64,000 nucleotides of DNA from contig NZ_CALNAT010000226.1 of the NCBI RefSeq assembly GCF_937873925.1, positions 5,072 to 69,071 of the forward strand, read 5' to 3'. The position numbers were made by a program, and so were the translations under genes. The notes beneath the pieces were generated by a model. It had not been told where the DNA came from. It saw only the letters and a list, made by a program, of their open reading frames with translations, and searched no databases. Numbering within the stretch: position 1 is the first letter of the stretch; every line of letters begins with the position of its first letter. This document shows positions 9,911 to 17,589 of this stretch, one piece after another. The DNA comes from an uncultured Proteiniphilum sp. (lineage in GTDB: Bacteria; Bacteroidota; Bacteroidia; Bacteroidales; Dysgonomonadaceae).

Positions 9911-9950
9911 AGTATTATAGTGCTAATGATAAAATAAACTATAAGGAGTA

Positions 9951-11342
9951 ATGAAAAAATTGACTTTATTGCTATGTATATTCACTTCGTTGCAAGGTTA
10001 TTGTCAAAATGGAATAACTTTTTCAGTAGAGGATTTATCTAAACCCGAGAAATTATTATATGAGCAATCAGGCAAAAGTATCTATGAACGGCTTATTGCA
10101 TCTGATGTGGATTTATGGCCTCATAAAATACAAAAGGATAGTATAAAGTTTCCTTATGATATTATTGCTCAGAGCGAATTGCCCGATAGTCTTGTGAATT
10201 ACGGTTATCATTCTTTTTTTAGTGGAATGTATCAAGCGTATGCCGACCATAGGCCATTTGTATTGTCACCCGATATGATATGGCTGCTCATAAGCCAGGG
10301 GTTTGCAAGACATGTAAATGCCAATGCCGAAAATGTAAGACATCACTTTGTCGATTTTTCGGGCGAGTTGTCATTGGTAGTAGCAACGGACAAAATAACT
10401 CTCGAAAATCCTGATAGCCCGTGGGAAGAAGTTTTTCCCGAATTCAGAAACCAAATGGCTTTGCACACGGGAAATGATTTGATGGAATTGTTATCTGCCA
10501 ATTTTTCCACAACAACACCCACAACCCAAATAGCTTCCGAAATAACAATAATGGAAGCCATGGAACCGTACTTCGAATTTATTGTCATTTATATTGTTTG
10601 CGGAATACCTGAAATAACCTTACAAGGAACTACGGAAGATTGGCAAAAAGTGTTGGATAAGACAAAACAATTGGCTAAATACGACTTGAAATGGTGGATA
10701 TCCGAATTGGAACCATTGTTAAAACAGTTTGTAGAAGCATCTAAAGGAAAAATTAACAAGACATTTTGGCGGAATATGTTTAAATACCATTCTCAAAAGA
10801 AATATGGGGCACCCAATATGATAGACGGTTGGATTGTGAAGTTTTTCCCATATGATAAAAATGGAAGACGCAACAACCTGAACGAACTTGAAGGCGGGAA
10901 AAACCTCCCGGAAGAGATCGTAAAAGTTGATTTAAAGTATATTGATGAAAACCAGGAAGAAACCATATTGGAACTTTGGGCAGGTTTTGTCGGTCTTGAA
11001 CAAAACAAAGAAAATTATGCCTTAACTCCAAAAATCGGCTGGATGATAAGAAAGAAGGATGTTGAAAACGTTGGATTAAAACAAAAATTTGAATCTGATA
11101 ATAAATCCTGGGGTGGTATTGCTATTCGAGTGAAAGAAATTCCTGCCGCCATTTTTGAATTGAAAGAAATTAAAAAACTTGAAATAGCATTTATAGATGA
11201 AATTAATATCCCTGAGAAATTATCAGAAATCAAAATTGAAACATTACGACTATCAGGAAAAATTAACGATGCTGAAATGAAGCGGATAAAGAAAATGTTC
11301 CCTGATACGCAATTGATAATAAATAGAGAAACTATAGAATAA
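9951..11342 (+). CDS. DUF4419-family protein
   Basis: A 463-residue protein with a signal peptide (about residues 1-19, 'LTLLLCIFTSLQGYCQ'). The central part carries the DUF4419 features: 'YADHRPFVLSPDMIWLLISQ', 'FPEFRNQMALHTG', 'SANFSTTTPTTQIASEI' and 'CGIPEITLQGTTEDWQKV'. The family is found in fungi and bacteria and has no established biochemical role. After it, from about residue 380, is an extension with an alternating Leu/Ile pattern. A short 'aaggag' lies only 2 nt before the ATG, so it is doubtful as a ribosome-binding site. The gene is clearly AT-rich, unlike the gene before it, which suggests a separate origin. Confidence 0.8.
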   Translation: MKKLTLLLCIFTSLQGYCQNGITFSVEDLSKPEKLLYEQSGKSIYERLIASDVDLWPHKIQKDSIKFPYDIIAQSELPDSLVNYGYHSFFSGMYQAYADHRPFVLSPDMIWLLISQGFARHVNANAENVRHHFVDFSGELSLVVATDKITLENPDSPWEEVFPEFRNQMALHTGNDLMELLSANFSTTTPTTQIASEITIMEAMEPYFEFIVIYIVCGIPEITLQGTTEDWQKVLDKTKQLAKYDLKWWISELEPLLKQFVEASKGKINKTFWRNMFKYHSQKKYGAPNMIDGWIVKFFPYDKNGRRNNLNELEGGKNLPEEIVKVDLKYIDENQEETILELWAGFVGLEQNKENYALTPKIGWMIRKKDVENVGLKQKFESDNKSWGGIAIRVKEIPAAIFELKEIKKLEIAFIDEINIPEKLSEIKIETLRLSGKINDAEMKRIKKMFPDTQLIINRETIE

Positions 11343-11572
11343 CACTGCCCACAAACGGTTTGGCGTCAGGCTCACGGAAGTGGTGTTTTGGAGTTTCGTC
11401 TCCCGTGCAAGCGTTCGCCTCGATTGACAGGACTTCGTCCCGCCAATCCATTTAAAATATTTTCTCGTTTTTTGAGTATAATTGAACGCAAAAAAAGATT
11501 ATGGTGGAAGAATATGTCTTTCCTTTGTGTTGCTTGTTAGATTTTAAATCATGAAGCTAATGAATTCTATTT
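11343..11572. other. Non-coding region with long imperfect inverted repeat
   Basis: The first 120 bp are GC-rich in an AT-rich setting. 'gtttggcg' near 11360 faces 'cgccaatc' near 11440, which would close a long imperfect stem-loop. It looks like a dispersed or mobile non-coding repeat, but the family was not identified. No coding frame was seen. Confidence 0.35.
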
Positions 11573-11809
11573 ATGAAAGACAAGAGATTAATAATATCTT
11601 GGCCCATCTTGATACTGACAGGAATCTCATATTTATATATATACGTTAGAAATCCACTTGGGAAAGAATTTGATTCAGGACTGATAGCCATGATTGTAGC
11701 TTGGTGTGCCCTTATAATTTCTTTCTTGTTTGTAAAAAAAGAGTTTATAAGACAAATAACAGCAATAACCCTCCTTTTGATTTTTATAGGAATATATTTC
11801 TTAGTTTAA
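11573..11809 (+). CDS. Small membrane protein, three helices
   Basis: A 78-residue protein with three hydrophobic segments (about residues 7-26, 37-53 and 59-77) separated by short charged loops ('VRNPLGKEFDSG' and 'FVKKEFIRQ'). It has no recognisable domain. The hydrophobic periodicity and the ATG start near the previous gene make it plausible as a real small inner-membrane protein, but it could be a chance ORF in AT-rich sequence. Confidence 0.5.
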   Translation: MKDKRLIISWPILILTGISYLYIYVRNPLGKEFDSGLIAMIVAWCALIISFLFVKKEFIRQITAITLLLIFIGIYFLV

Positions 11810-12066
11810 AAATATTTACGAAATGAATACGTGAAAAGCTTATTGAAAAATAAGGATACTATGACCGGGGGTACAGGATAGTTTACGGAGGAAATTTTCA
11901 TTTTTTTTGAAAAATAATATTGATAATATTTTTATATTTCATTTATATTTAGTAATTTAGCAGAATAATCAAGTGTGATTACGCGAATGATAAAATTAAT
12001 AATATGGAGAAACACTGTCCCCCCTGGCGGGTCGGTTAGGTTCGCATCTGTCAAAGTAGAATTATT
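11810..12066. other. AT-rich intergenic region, likely promoter region
   Basis: 257 bp, mostly A and T from 11890 to 11960, then a short GC-rich patch ('cccccctggcgggtcgg', near 12018). No ORF. Probably the promoter and leader of the next gene, although no confident promoter elements could be placed. Confidence 0.35.
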
Positions 12067-12888
12067 ATGGAAACAAAAAAAACGCTCTTAAAATTATTAT
12101 ATGTTATATGTATATTGCTGATAATGATGTTTATTCTTGATAATCCGATGTCAGCAAAAGATCATCCCCAAAGTGGTCCGGCAGATAGTCCAGGTATTTC
12201 AGCCGGGAAATGGCACCCTGAAATGTTCTATATCGAATTACCCGGCTTAAGTATGAGTTTTATGCTTCCTTGCGAATCGGATCGTTCCGGCGTGCATAAT
12301 TTGTTTTTTATATCCAAAGAATCCGGTGAAACTCTTTTGTTAGATACTATCAAAGACAATAAACGTTATTTCACTCCGTTTTCGCCGGGAAGCTGTTATG
12401 ACGTCGTACTGCTGTACAATAACGGCACATACGTCAAATGTAATGACATTATCCTTGAAAATGGCATTGAGGTTGACATGAGAAATCAGCGTATTCAACC
12501 ATCCGATTCTGTTTCAGAATATTGGAAAAAAAACCTTAGGACTTTTGATTATACAATTATAGATCGGGCGTCGGACGGAAATGACAGGAGCGTGTCGGAA
12601 TATGTAACCAAAGGATATGTGTTTTCTAGCGGAATAGGCAACGGTGAAGCTTTGGGTGGTGCTTCACCTGAGGTCGGAGGTATGTATGCTTCAATTGACG
12701 TCGGAGGTAAAAGGGTATGGACTTCCGCTGATGGATACTTTGAAATTGATAACAAAGATGATACTGAGCAAACACTTTCGGTGGGTGCTACTGTGCATGG
12801 TAGCATAGAAAAATTCAACATACCAGCAAGTTGTGGACTTATTGTTGTGTTGCCCGTATTTGGAAAGGCAAGAAAAGTGCCGAGATAG
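12067..12888 (+). CDS. Membrane-anchored/secreted hypothetical protein
   Basis: A 273-residue protein with an N-terminal hydrophobic segment (residues 8-25) acting as signal anchor or signal peptide. The rest is beta-rich. The last 80 residues ('GGASPEVGGMYASIDVGG', then 'TSADGYFEI' and 'TLSVGATVHG') resemble a diverged carboxypeptidase-regulatory-like beta-sandwich as found in Bacteroidota surface proteins, but the match is weak. No catalytic motif. It precedes the sialidase-like gene by 30 bp on the same strand, so the two may be co-transcribed. Function unknown. Confidence 0.6.
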   Translation: METKKTLLKLLYVICILLIMMFILDNPMSAKDHPQSGPADSPGISAGKWHPEMFYIELPGLSMSFMLPCESDRSGVHNLFFISKESGETLLLDTIKDNKRYFTPFSPGSCYDVVLLYNNGTYVKCNDIILENGIEVDMRNQRIQPSDSVSEYWKKNLRTFDYTIIDRASDGNDRSVSEYVTKGYVFSSGIGNGEALGGASPEVGGMYASIDVGGKRVWTSADGYFEIDNKDDTEQTLSVGATVHGSIEKFNIPASCGLIVVLPVFGKARKVPR

Positions 12889-12918
12889 GTAATATTCAAC
12901 TTCTAACGTGAGTTCGAT

Positions 12919-14090
12919 GTGAGAAAAGCGCGAAACATTAGTATGATATTATTGATTTTACTTGTGGTATTTCCTGGTACTGTGAGTGCGACGCACCATT
13001 CTAATAAAAAAAAGGAAGAGTGTGTCCAGCTAAAATACAGGACAAAGTATGAAAAAGTGCTGAGAGCATCCGAAGATTTAGACCAATGGTCATACCTCGC
13101 TTTCCCTTCCGTATTACACATTACCCCTTCTACCATTTTGATCTCTTATAAGCGTGGGCAGGCTCACGGGGGAGATCCGGGCGCTAAACTTGAAATTATG
13201 CGGTACGATATAATCAATGAGAAGGAAATTGAAACCAGGATTATTGGCGATATAGATGAACTTATCTTTCAAATGGGAGAATGGGTGAAATTTCCGAATG
13301 ACGATATTGTTAATTATGTTGATGTGCAAAAAATTGTACCTACTCCCGGCTACAGAAAAAATCATCGGACAGGAGTCTACTATTCTCGTTCTCAGGATGG
13401 TGGTAAAAACTTTGATCCAATGCGAAAAATGCAATCTGTAAATGGAATTGAATACGGATACGTGTTTGAAGATATAGTTGTTGGACCGCAGGTTTATATG
13501 TTGGTAATGACTTTTCCTGAATTAGTGGGAGAAATTGGAGAGGATGGATGGAAATATGGGAAAGTTCACGTAATTGTGTCAAATGATAATGGAAAATCAT
13601 GGGAATTTGTGCGTGATTTAAGTGGTGAATTTGGAGAAATAGATATCAATGAAAGTTCTTTTATTCAATATGGGGAAGGATTTATTGTGACTACACGGGG
13701 ATATGATGGACAACAACGCATGCATTTAACCAACAACAAATTTGAGGTTATCAGACAAGTCAATCTCACGGAAAAATATGACTGTATTCAGAATATAATT
13801 GGACGCCTGAGGCTTTTTAAAAAAGATGGAGCAATGTATTTGTTGGGAAGAGACTATACAACCCCTTTCAGCTTGAATTTATACAAGTTTGATCCTGAAA
13901 CGCTGCAATTACACACGTATGCCGTTTTGGACCAGCGCCCAGGAGATGCTTATTATGCCGAAATCTTCTTTACTGAAAAAATGGTGAAACATTTTTCAAT
14001 ACAATAACATATGTAAAATCAGTGAGTAATTCACCTGATATTGTCAGATTGGAATTCTTATGGAAAGAAATCAATGGAATTGCAAGGTAA
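12919..14090 (+). pseudogene. Sialidase-like (BNR/Asp-box) protein, frameshifted near the C-terminus
   Basis: Reads from a GTG start at 12919 (or ATG at 12943), with a signal peptide ('ISMILLILLVVFPGTVSA'). Two Asp-box motifs are visible, 'SRSQDGGKNF' and 'SNDNGKSWEF', typical of exo-alpha-sialidase-like beta-propellers. The open frame stops at 14007 after 'EKMVKHFSIQ'. A different frame starting at the T-run near 14000 continues as 'NTITYVKSVSNS' and 'RLEFLWKEINGIAR' up to a stop at 14088-14090, which looks like the missing end. Adding one T to the run would restore the frame. The gene is therefore either a recent 1-nt-deletion pseudogene, phase variable, or a sequencing error. The surrounding sequence is AT-rich. 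Confidence 0.7.
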
Positions 14091-14148
14091 ATCGAAACGA
14101 CTTCTCGGAGAGAACCGGGATACCTTATGGATAAAAAGTAAGTAGAAT

Positions 14149-14400
14149 ATGAATTATTCAAGGCGGCGATTTATTACTATTGCATCTATAGGGCTTGTTT
14201 CATCTGCTATAAGTCATACAATATTTTCACGCAATATAGTAAGGAAACACGATCAGCATTCTGCGGCCGGCAGCCACCACCTGTTTTGCCTAAACTCTTC
14301 ATGCGTAAAGATAAATGGAAAGACGTATGGAGCGCAGCCTAAGGTGAGGAAAAGGGTTCACCACCCAACGTCGGGAATGTGGAAGCGAACACCGACATGA
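14149..14400 (+). pseudogene. Tat-signal N-terminal stub running into intron-like sequence
   Basis: The first 33 codons encode a clear twin-arginine leader ('MNYSRRRFITIASIG', then a hydrophobic stretch). After about codon 36 the composition changes and the reading frame loses protein-like character (His/Cys/Lys-rich, no hydrophobic core). The change coincides with the start of RNA-like sequence (see 14260-14480). The best explanation is the broken 5' end of a Tat-exported enzyme like those in the nearby PUL, interrupted by an insertion or rearrangement. It could also be a chance ORF, but the Tat motif argues against that. Confidence 0.5.
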
Positions 14401-14480
14401 AATAACAGGGTAGCCGGGAATTCTGAAAATCGAAAGTTATTATCTCGATCGACAAAAAAGTCAGCCTACAACGTGCCTCG
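14260..14480 (+). ncRNA. Possible group II intron domain I remnant
   Basis: GC-rich sequence with short motifs that, from memory, resemble the 5' domain of bacterial group II introns: 'gaggaaaaggg', 'gggaatgtggaagcgaac', 'aaaaaagtcagcc' and 'acaacgtg', in the expected order. No intact GTGYG 5' end, no reverse transcriptase ORF and no domain V were found, so it would be a decayed fragment. The call rests on motif resemblance only. Confidence 0.35.
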
Positions 14481-14582
14481 TTAGCAATCATGCTATGTAA
14501 TTTACATATATATATATCGCCAGTGTGAATGAATTGTGCATATCAATTCTTTTTGCGTATAATAATTTCAAACTATAACAGC

Positions 14583-16085
14583 ATGATAAACAATAGAAAA
14601 TTATTCACAATGCTGGTTGTCAGTTATTTATTGCTGGCATCAGGTTATGTTTCCGGCTTGCAAGCACAGGAAGCAGACGTTGTGCGGGTTTCAGGTACTG
14701 TGAGCGACGAATCGGGCAGTCCGATACCGGGTGTGGCGGTTATTATAAAGGGAACGAACAAAGGCATTGTAACAGATATGAACGGAGCATTTTCATTGAA
14801 TGTTCCTGATGAAAATGCAATTCTGCAATTCCGTTTTATCGGTTATGCTGTTCAAGAAACCGTCGTGGGCATGCGACAGATAATCAACGTTGCGATGGCG
14901 GAGCTCGAAGCGCCGGTAGGTATCGAGCCTGCAAAACCTGTCAATTTGACAATAAACCAGCGCAAAAAAGCAGAAACCGACAATAGTGTTGCATTCAAAA
15001 TGTTTAGGGAGGTTTCAAAACAGGAAGGCGACAATACTTTTTTTTCACCTTTCAGCCTCAATATGGCTCTGGGAATGCTCTACAACGGCACTTCAGACAA
15101 AACCCGCACCGAGATGGTCAAAGTGCTCGGGATAGCAGATTTTTCCGAAAGTGAAATCAACGAGTATTACCAAAAAATTTCGCAGGTTTTGTTAGAGATA
15201 GACCCGATTACGGATATTACTATCGCAAATTCTATTTGGTACCGCCACAATTTTCCCGTAAAAAATACTTTTATCGAAACCGGCAAAAAATACTTTGACA
15301 CGGAAGTGCAGGTACTCGACTTCAATAATCCCAATGCTGCCGACGTTATCAACAAATGGTGTGCCGATAAAACGAAGAACAGAATCAATCATATCGTTGC
15401 CGGTCCGATACCTGACAATATGATGCTGTATCTAATAAATGCCCTCTATTTTAAAAGCAAATGGCAGATGGAGAAAAAGTTCGATAAGGAGAAAACAAAA
15501 TTGGACGATTTTAATAAAACCGGCAATCAAAAGATAAAGGTGCAGATGATGGAACAGACCTCTACCCTGCCTTATTACGCTGACCAATACTTGCAATGCA
15601 TTGAACTACCTTACGGAAATCAAGCATTCAGCATGGTAGCCATTCTTCCGTCCGGAAATATGAAAATCAACCAATTAATTGAGTATTTGCCAGATGCTGA
15701 TTGGCAAAATATAGTGAACAGTATGCGGCAACAAAGAGTATGGTTGAAACTGCCACGGTTCAAAATTGAATGTAAACTTCCACTCAATCAACCGGTAAAG
15801 AATTTAGGAATGAATCGAATCTTTAACGGTGATTTTGCGAATATTTCAGATGAATCTTTGGCTGTATCCGAAATCAGACAAAAAACATTTGTGGAAGTAA
15901 ATGAAGAAGGTACTGAAGCAGCGGCTGTCACAGTCACAGCAATCGTTGCATTTGGCACCCAGAAAAGAGGAGATCCTATTGAGCCTGTACGTTTTTTTGC
16001 CGACCGCCCTTTTCTGTTCCTGATCAGAGAAAAAAGTACCGGAGTGATACTGTTTATTGGACGGATAGACGAGCCCCGCGAATAA
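14583..16085 (+). CDS. Serpin fused to an N-terminal carboxypeptidase-regulatory-like domain
   Basis: A 500-residue secreted protein. The start at 14583 places the signal peptide first ('LVVSYLLLASGYVSGLQAQ'). Residues 34-105 form a CarboxypepD_reg-like domain of the type at the front of SusC proteins ('VSGTVSDESGSPIPGVAVII', 'TDMNGAFSL'). Residues 130-500 are a complete serpin: 'TFFSPFSLNMALGMLYNG', 'IANSIWYR', 'LINALYFKSKW', and the reactive-loop hinge 'EEGTEAAAVT' (441-450), which fits an inhibitory serpin (Gly at P15, Thr at P14, small residues after). Counting from the hinge puts P1 at Phe457, so chymotrypsin-like targets are predicted. It probably guards the cell envelope against host or competitor proteases. 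The next gene is convergent. Confidence 0.93.
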   Translation: MINNRKLFTMLVVSYLLLASGYVSGLQAQEADVVRVSGTVSDESGSPIPGVAVIIKGTNKGIVTDMNGAFSLNVPDENAILQFRFIGYAVQETVVGMRQIINVAMAELEAPVGIEPAKPVNLTINQRKKAETDNSVAFKMFREVSKQEGDNTFFSPFSLNMALGMLYNGTSDKTRTEMVKVLGIADFSESEINEYYQKISQVLLEIDPITDITIANSIWYRHNFPVKNTFIETGKKYFDTEVQVLDFNNPNAADVINKWCADKTKNRINHIVAGPIPDNMMLYLINALYFKSKWQMEKKFDKEKTKLDDFNKTGNQKIKVQMMEQTSTLPYYADQYLQCIELPYGNQAFSMVAILPSGNMKINQLIEYLPDADWQNIVNSMRQQRVWLKLPRFKIECKLPLNQPVKNLGMNRIFNGDFANISDESLAVSEIRQKTFVEVNEEGTEAAAVTVTAIVAFGTQKRGDPIEPVRFFADRPFLFLIREKSTGVILFIGRIDEPRE

Positions 16086-16154
16086 TGACTGACGAAGTGG
16101 AGAATTTGTGTAATTGCGAAATCGAAATGGGACTAAAAAAAGATCAGTGTGAAT

Positions 16155-17570
16155 CTATAATCTTACCGTTGTGGTATCGCCTTCCGATAAGGAGAGGTCC
16201 ACAGGTTTGTTTGTTTTCCAGGCACCATGCGTAAAATCAGGAATATCCACGGGTTTTGAACGGTTCGATACGGACTTTTCACTTAACGGAATAATCACGC
16301 TCCATGCAGCGGCGTCATAGACGTCGATATCCATCGGGAGCCCATTTCTCAAGCAATCAATGAGCCGCCATGTCATTAAAAAATCCATTCCCCCGTGTCC
16401 TCCCACTTTTTGGGCCATATCACCTATCCGTTTTACTATCTCGGGCATATACCGGTCGTTGATTTTCTTCATCTCTTCGTCGTCGAGCCATTGACTACCC
16501 AAAGAAATCCTGGCGGGTAAAGGATATTTCTGGGCGGCGCCTTTCGTGCCGCTGATCATGTGAATGCGGGAATACACCCGGGGACTGGTTATATCATGCT
16601 GGAGCATGATGGTACGCCCTTTCTCCGTTCTGATTATCGACGTATTTATATTCCCTCTGTAAGAGTTGGTATCATACTTTTTATAAAATAGATCATCTTT
16701 TGCCAGTTCCGACACTTTCTTTCCCAATATGAAGTCATTTGAAGACATTGAAGTCATATAGTCCAGTTTATCCCCTCTGTTTATATCCATGACCTGACAA
16801 ACAGGACCTAACCCGTGTGTAGGGTACAGGTTCCCGTTATGGCGCTGACTTTCTTCCAAACGCCACATGTTATTATCTTTTGTCTTTTCATAGATTGACT
16901 GATGATGAATATACGCGGCATCGGCATGGACAATATTCCCGAAAAAGCCCTGTCGGGTCATATTCAGCGTCAGTAATTCGAAGAAATCATAGCAACAGTT
17001 TTCCATCATGTAACAATGCTTCTTTGTCTTCTCCGATGTCTCCACCATTTTCCACGCTTCGTCAACGGTGGCTATGGCAGGTACTTCAACAGCTACATGC
17101 TTGCCACATTCCATAGCATACACAGATATTTGTGCATGGAGCGGCCCTCTTGGGACAGCAATACTGATCAAATCTATATCATGATCTTCGCATACTCTTT
17201 TCCATGCATCTTCACTTCCGGTATAGACCTGTGCTTCCGGTAATTCCCGTTTTCTGAGTAACTGTTGGACATTTTCAATACGGAATGGTACAATATCGCA
17301 AATCGCCTTTATTTGCACGCCTTCCAGGAAGGTCATCTGGTTCAGATTCGAATAACCGCGATTTCCTATCCCGATAAATCCTACACGAACGATATCCAAC
17401 TTGGGAGCCCGATAGCCACACATGTTGAAATACTGTCTTTTTTCTGTTCCGTTAGATAAGATTTCATGTGTTTCTGAAATGGATTTTTCAGCACGAAGAC
17501 CGGGGATAAAGCCTAAGCCCATACTTCCGGCCGTTATCTGTTTTAAAAAATGTCGTCTGTTTGTTTTCAT
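16155..17570 (-). CDS. Tat-exported Gfo/Idh/MocA oxidoreductase, GH109-like
   Basis: A 471-residue protein with a Tat leader ('NRRHFLKQITAGSMGLGF'). An NAD-binding Rossmann motif follows ('VGFIGIGNRG', about residues 63-72), then 'GKHVAVEVPA', 'MMENCCYDFFELL', 'NLYPTHGLGPVCQVMDINRG' and 'GGHGGMDFLMTWR'. These match the GH109 subgroup, NAD-dependent glycosidases that act by transient C3 oxidation, with alpha-N-acetylgalactosaminidase as the known activity. Tat export fits a protein that must fold around NAD in the cytoplasm before export. It is the last gene of the minus-strand cluster, 19 bp from the gene before it. It may be a glycosidase or a plain sugar oxidoreductase; substrate specificity cannot be read from sequence. 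Confidence 0.88.
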   Translation of the reverse strand: MKTNRRHFLKQITAGSMGLGFIPGLRAEKSISETHEILSNGTEKRQYFNMCGYRAPKLDIVRVGFIGIGNRGYSNLNQMTFLEGVQIKAICDIVPFRIENVQQLLRKRELPEAQVYTGSEDAWKRVCEDHDIDLISIAVPRGPLHAQISVYAMECGKHVAVEVPAIATVDEAWKMVETSEKTKKHCYMMENCCYDFFELLTLNMTRQGFFGNIVHADAAYIHHQSIYEKTKDNNMWRLEESQRHNGNLYPTHGLGPVCQVMDINRGDKLDYMTSMSSNDFILGKKVSELAKDDLFYKKYDTNSYRGNINTSIIRTEKGRTIMLQHDITSPRVYSRIHMISGTKGAAQKYPLPARISLGSQWLDDEEMKKINDRYMPEIVKRIGDMAQKVGGHGGMDFLMTWRLIDCLRNGLPMDIDVYDAAAWSVIIPLSEKSVSNRSKPVDIPDFTHGAWKTNKPVDLSLSEGDTTTVRL

Positions 17571-17589
17571 GCGATTTTTCTATTAAATA

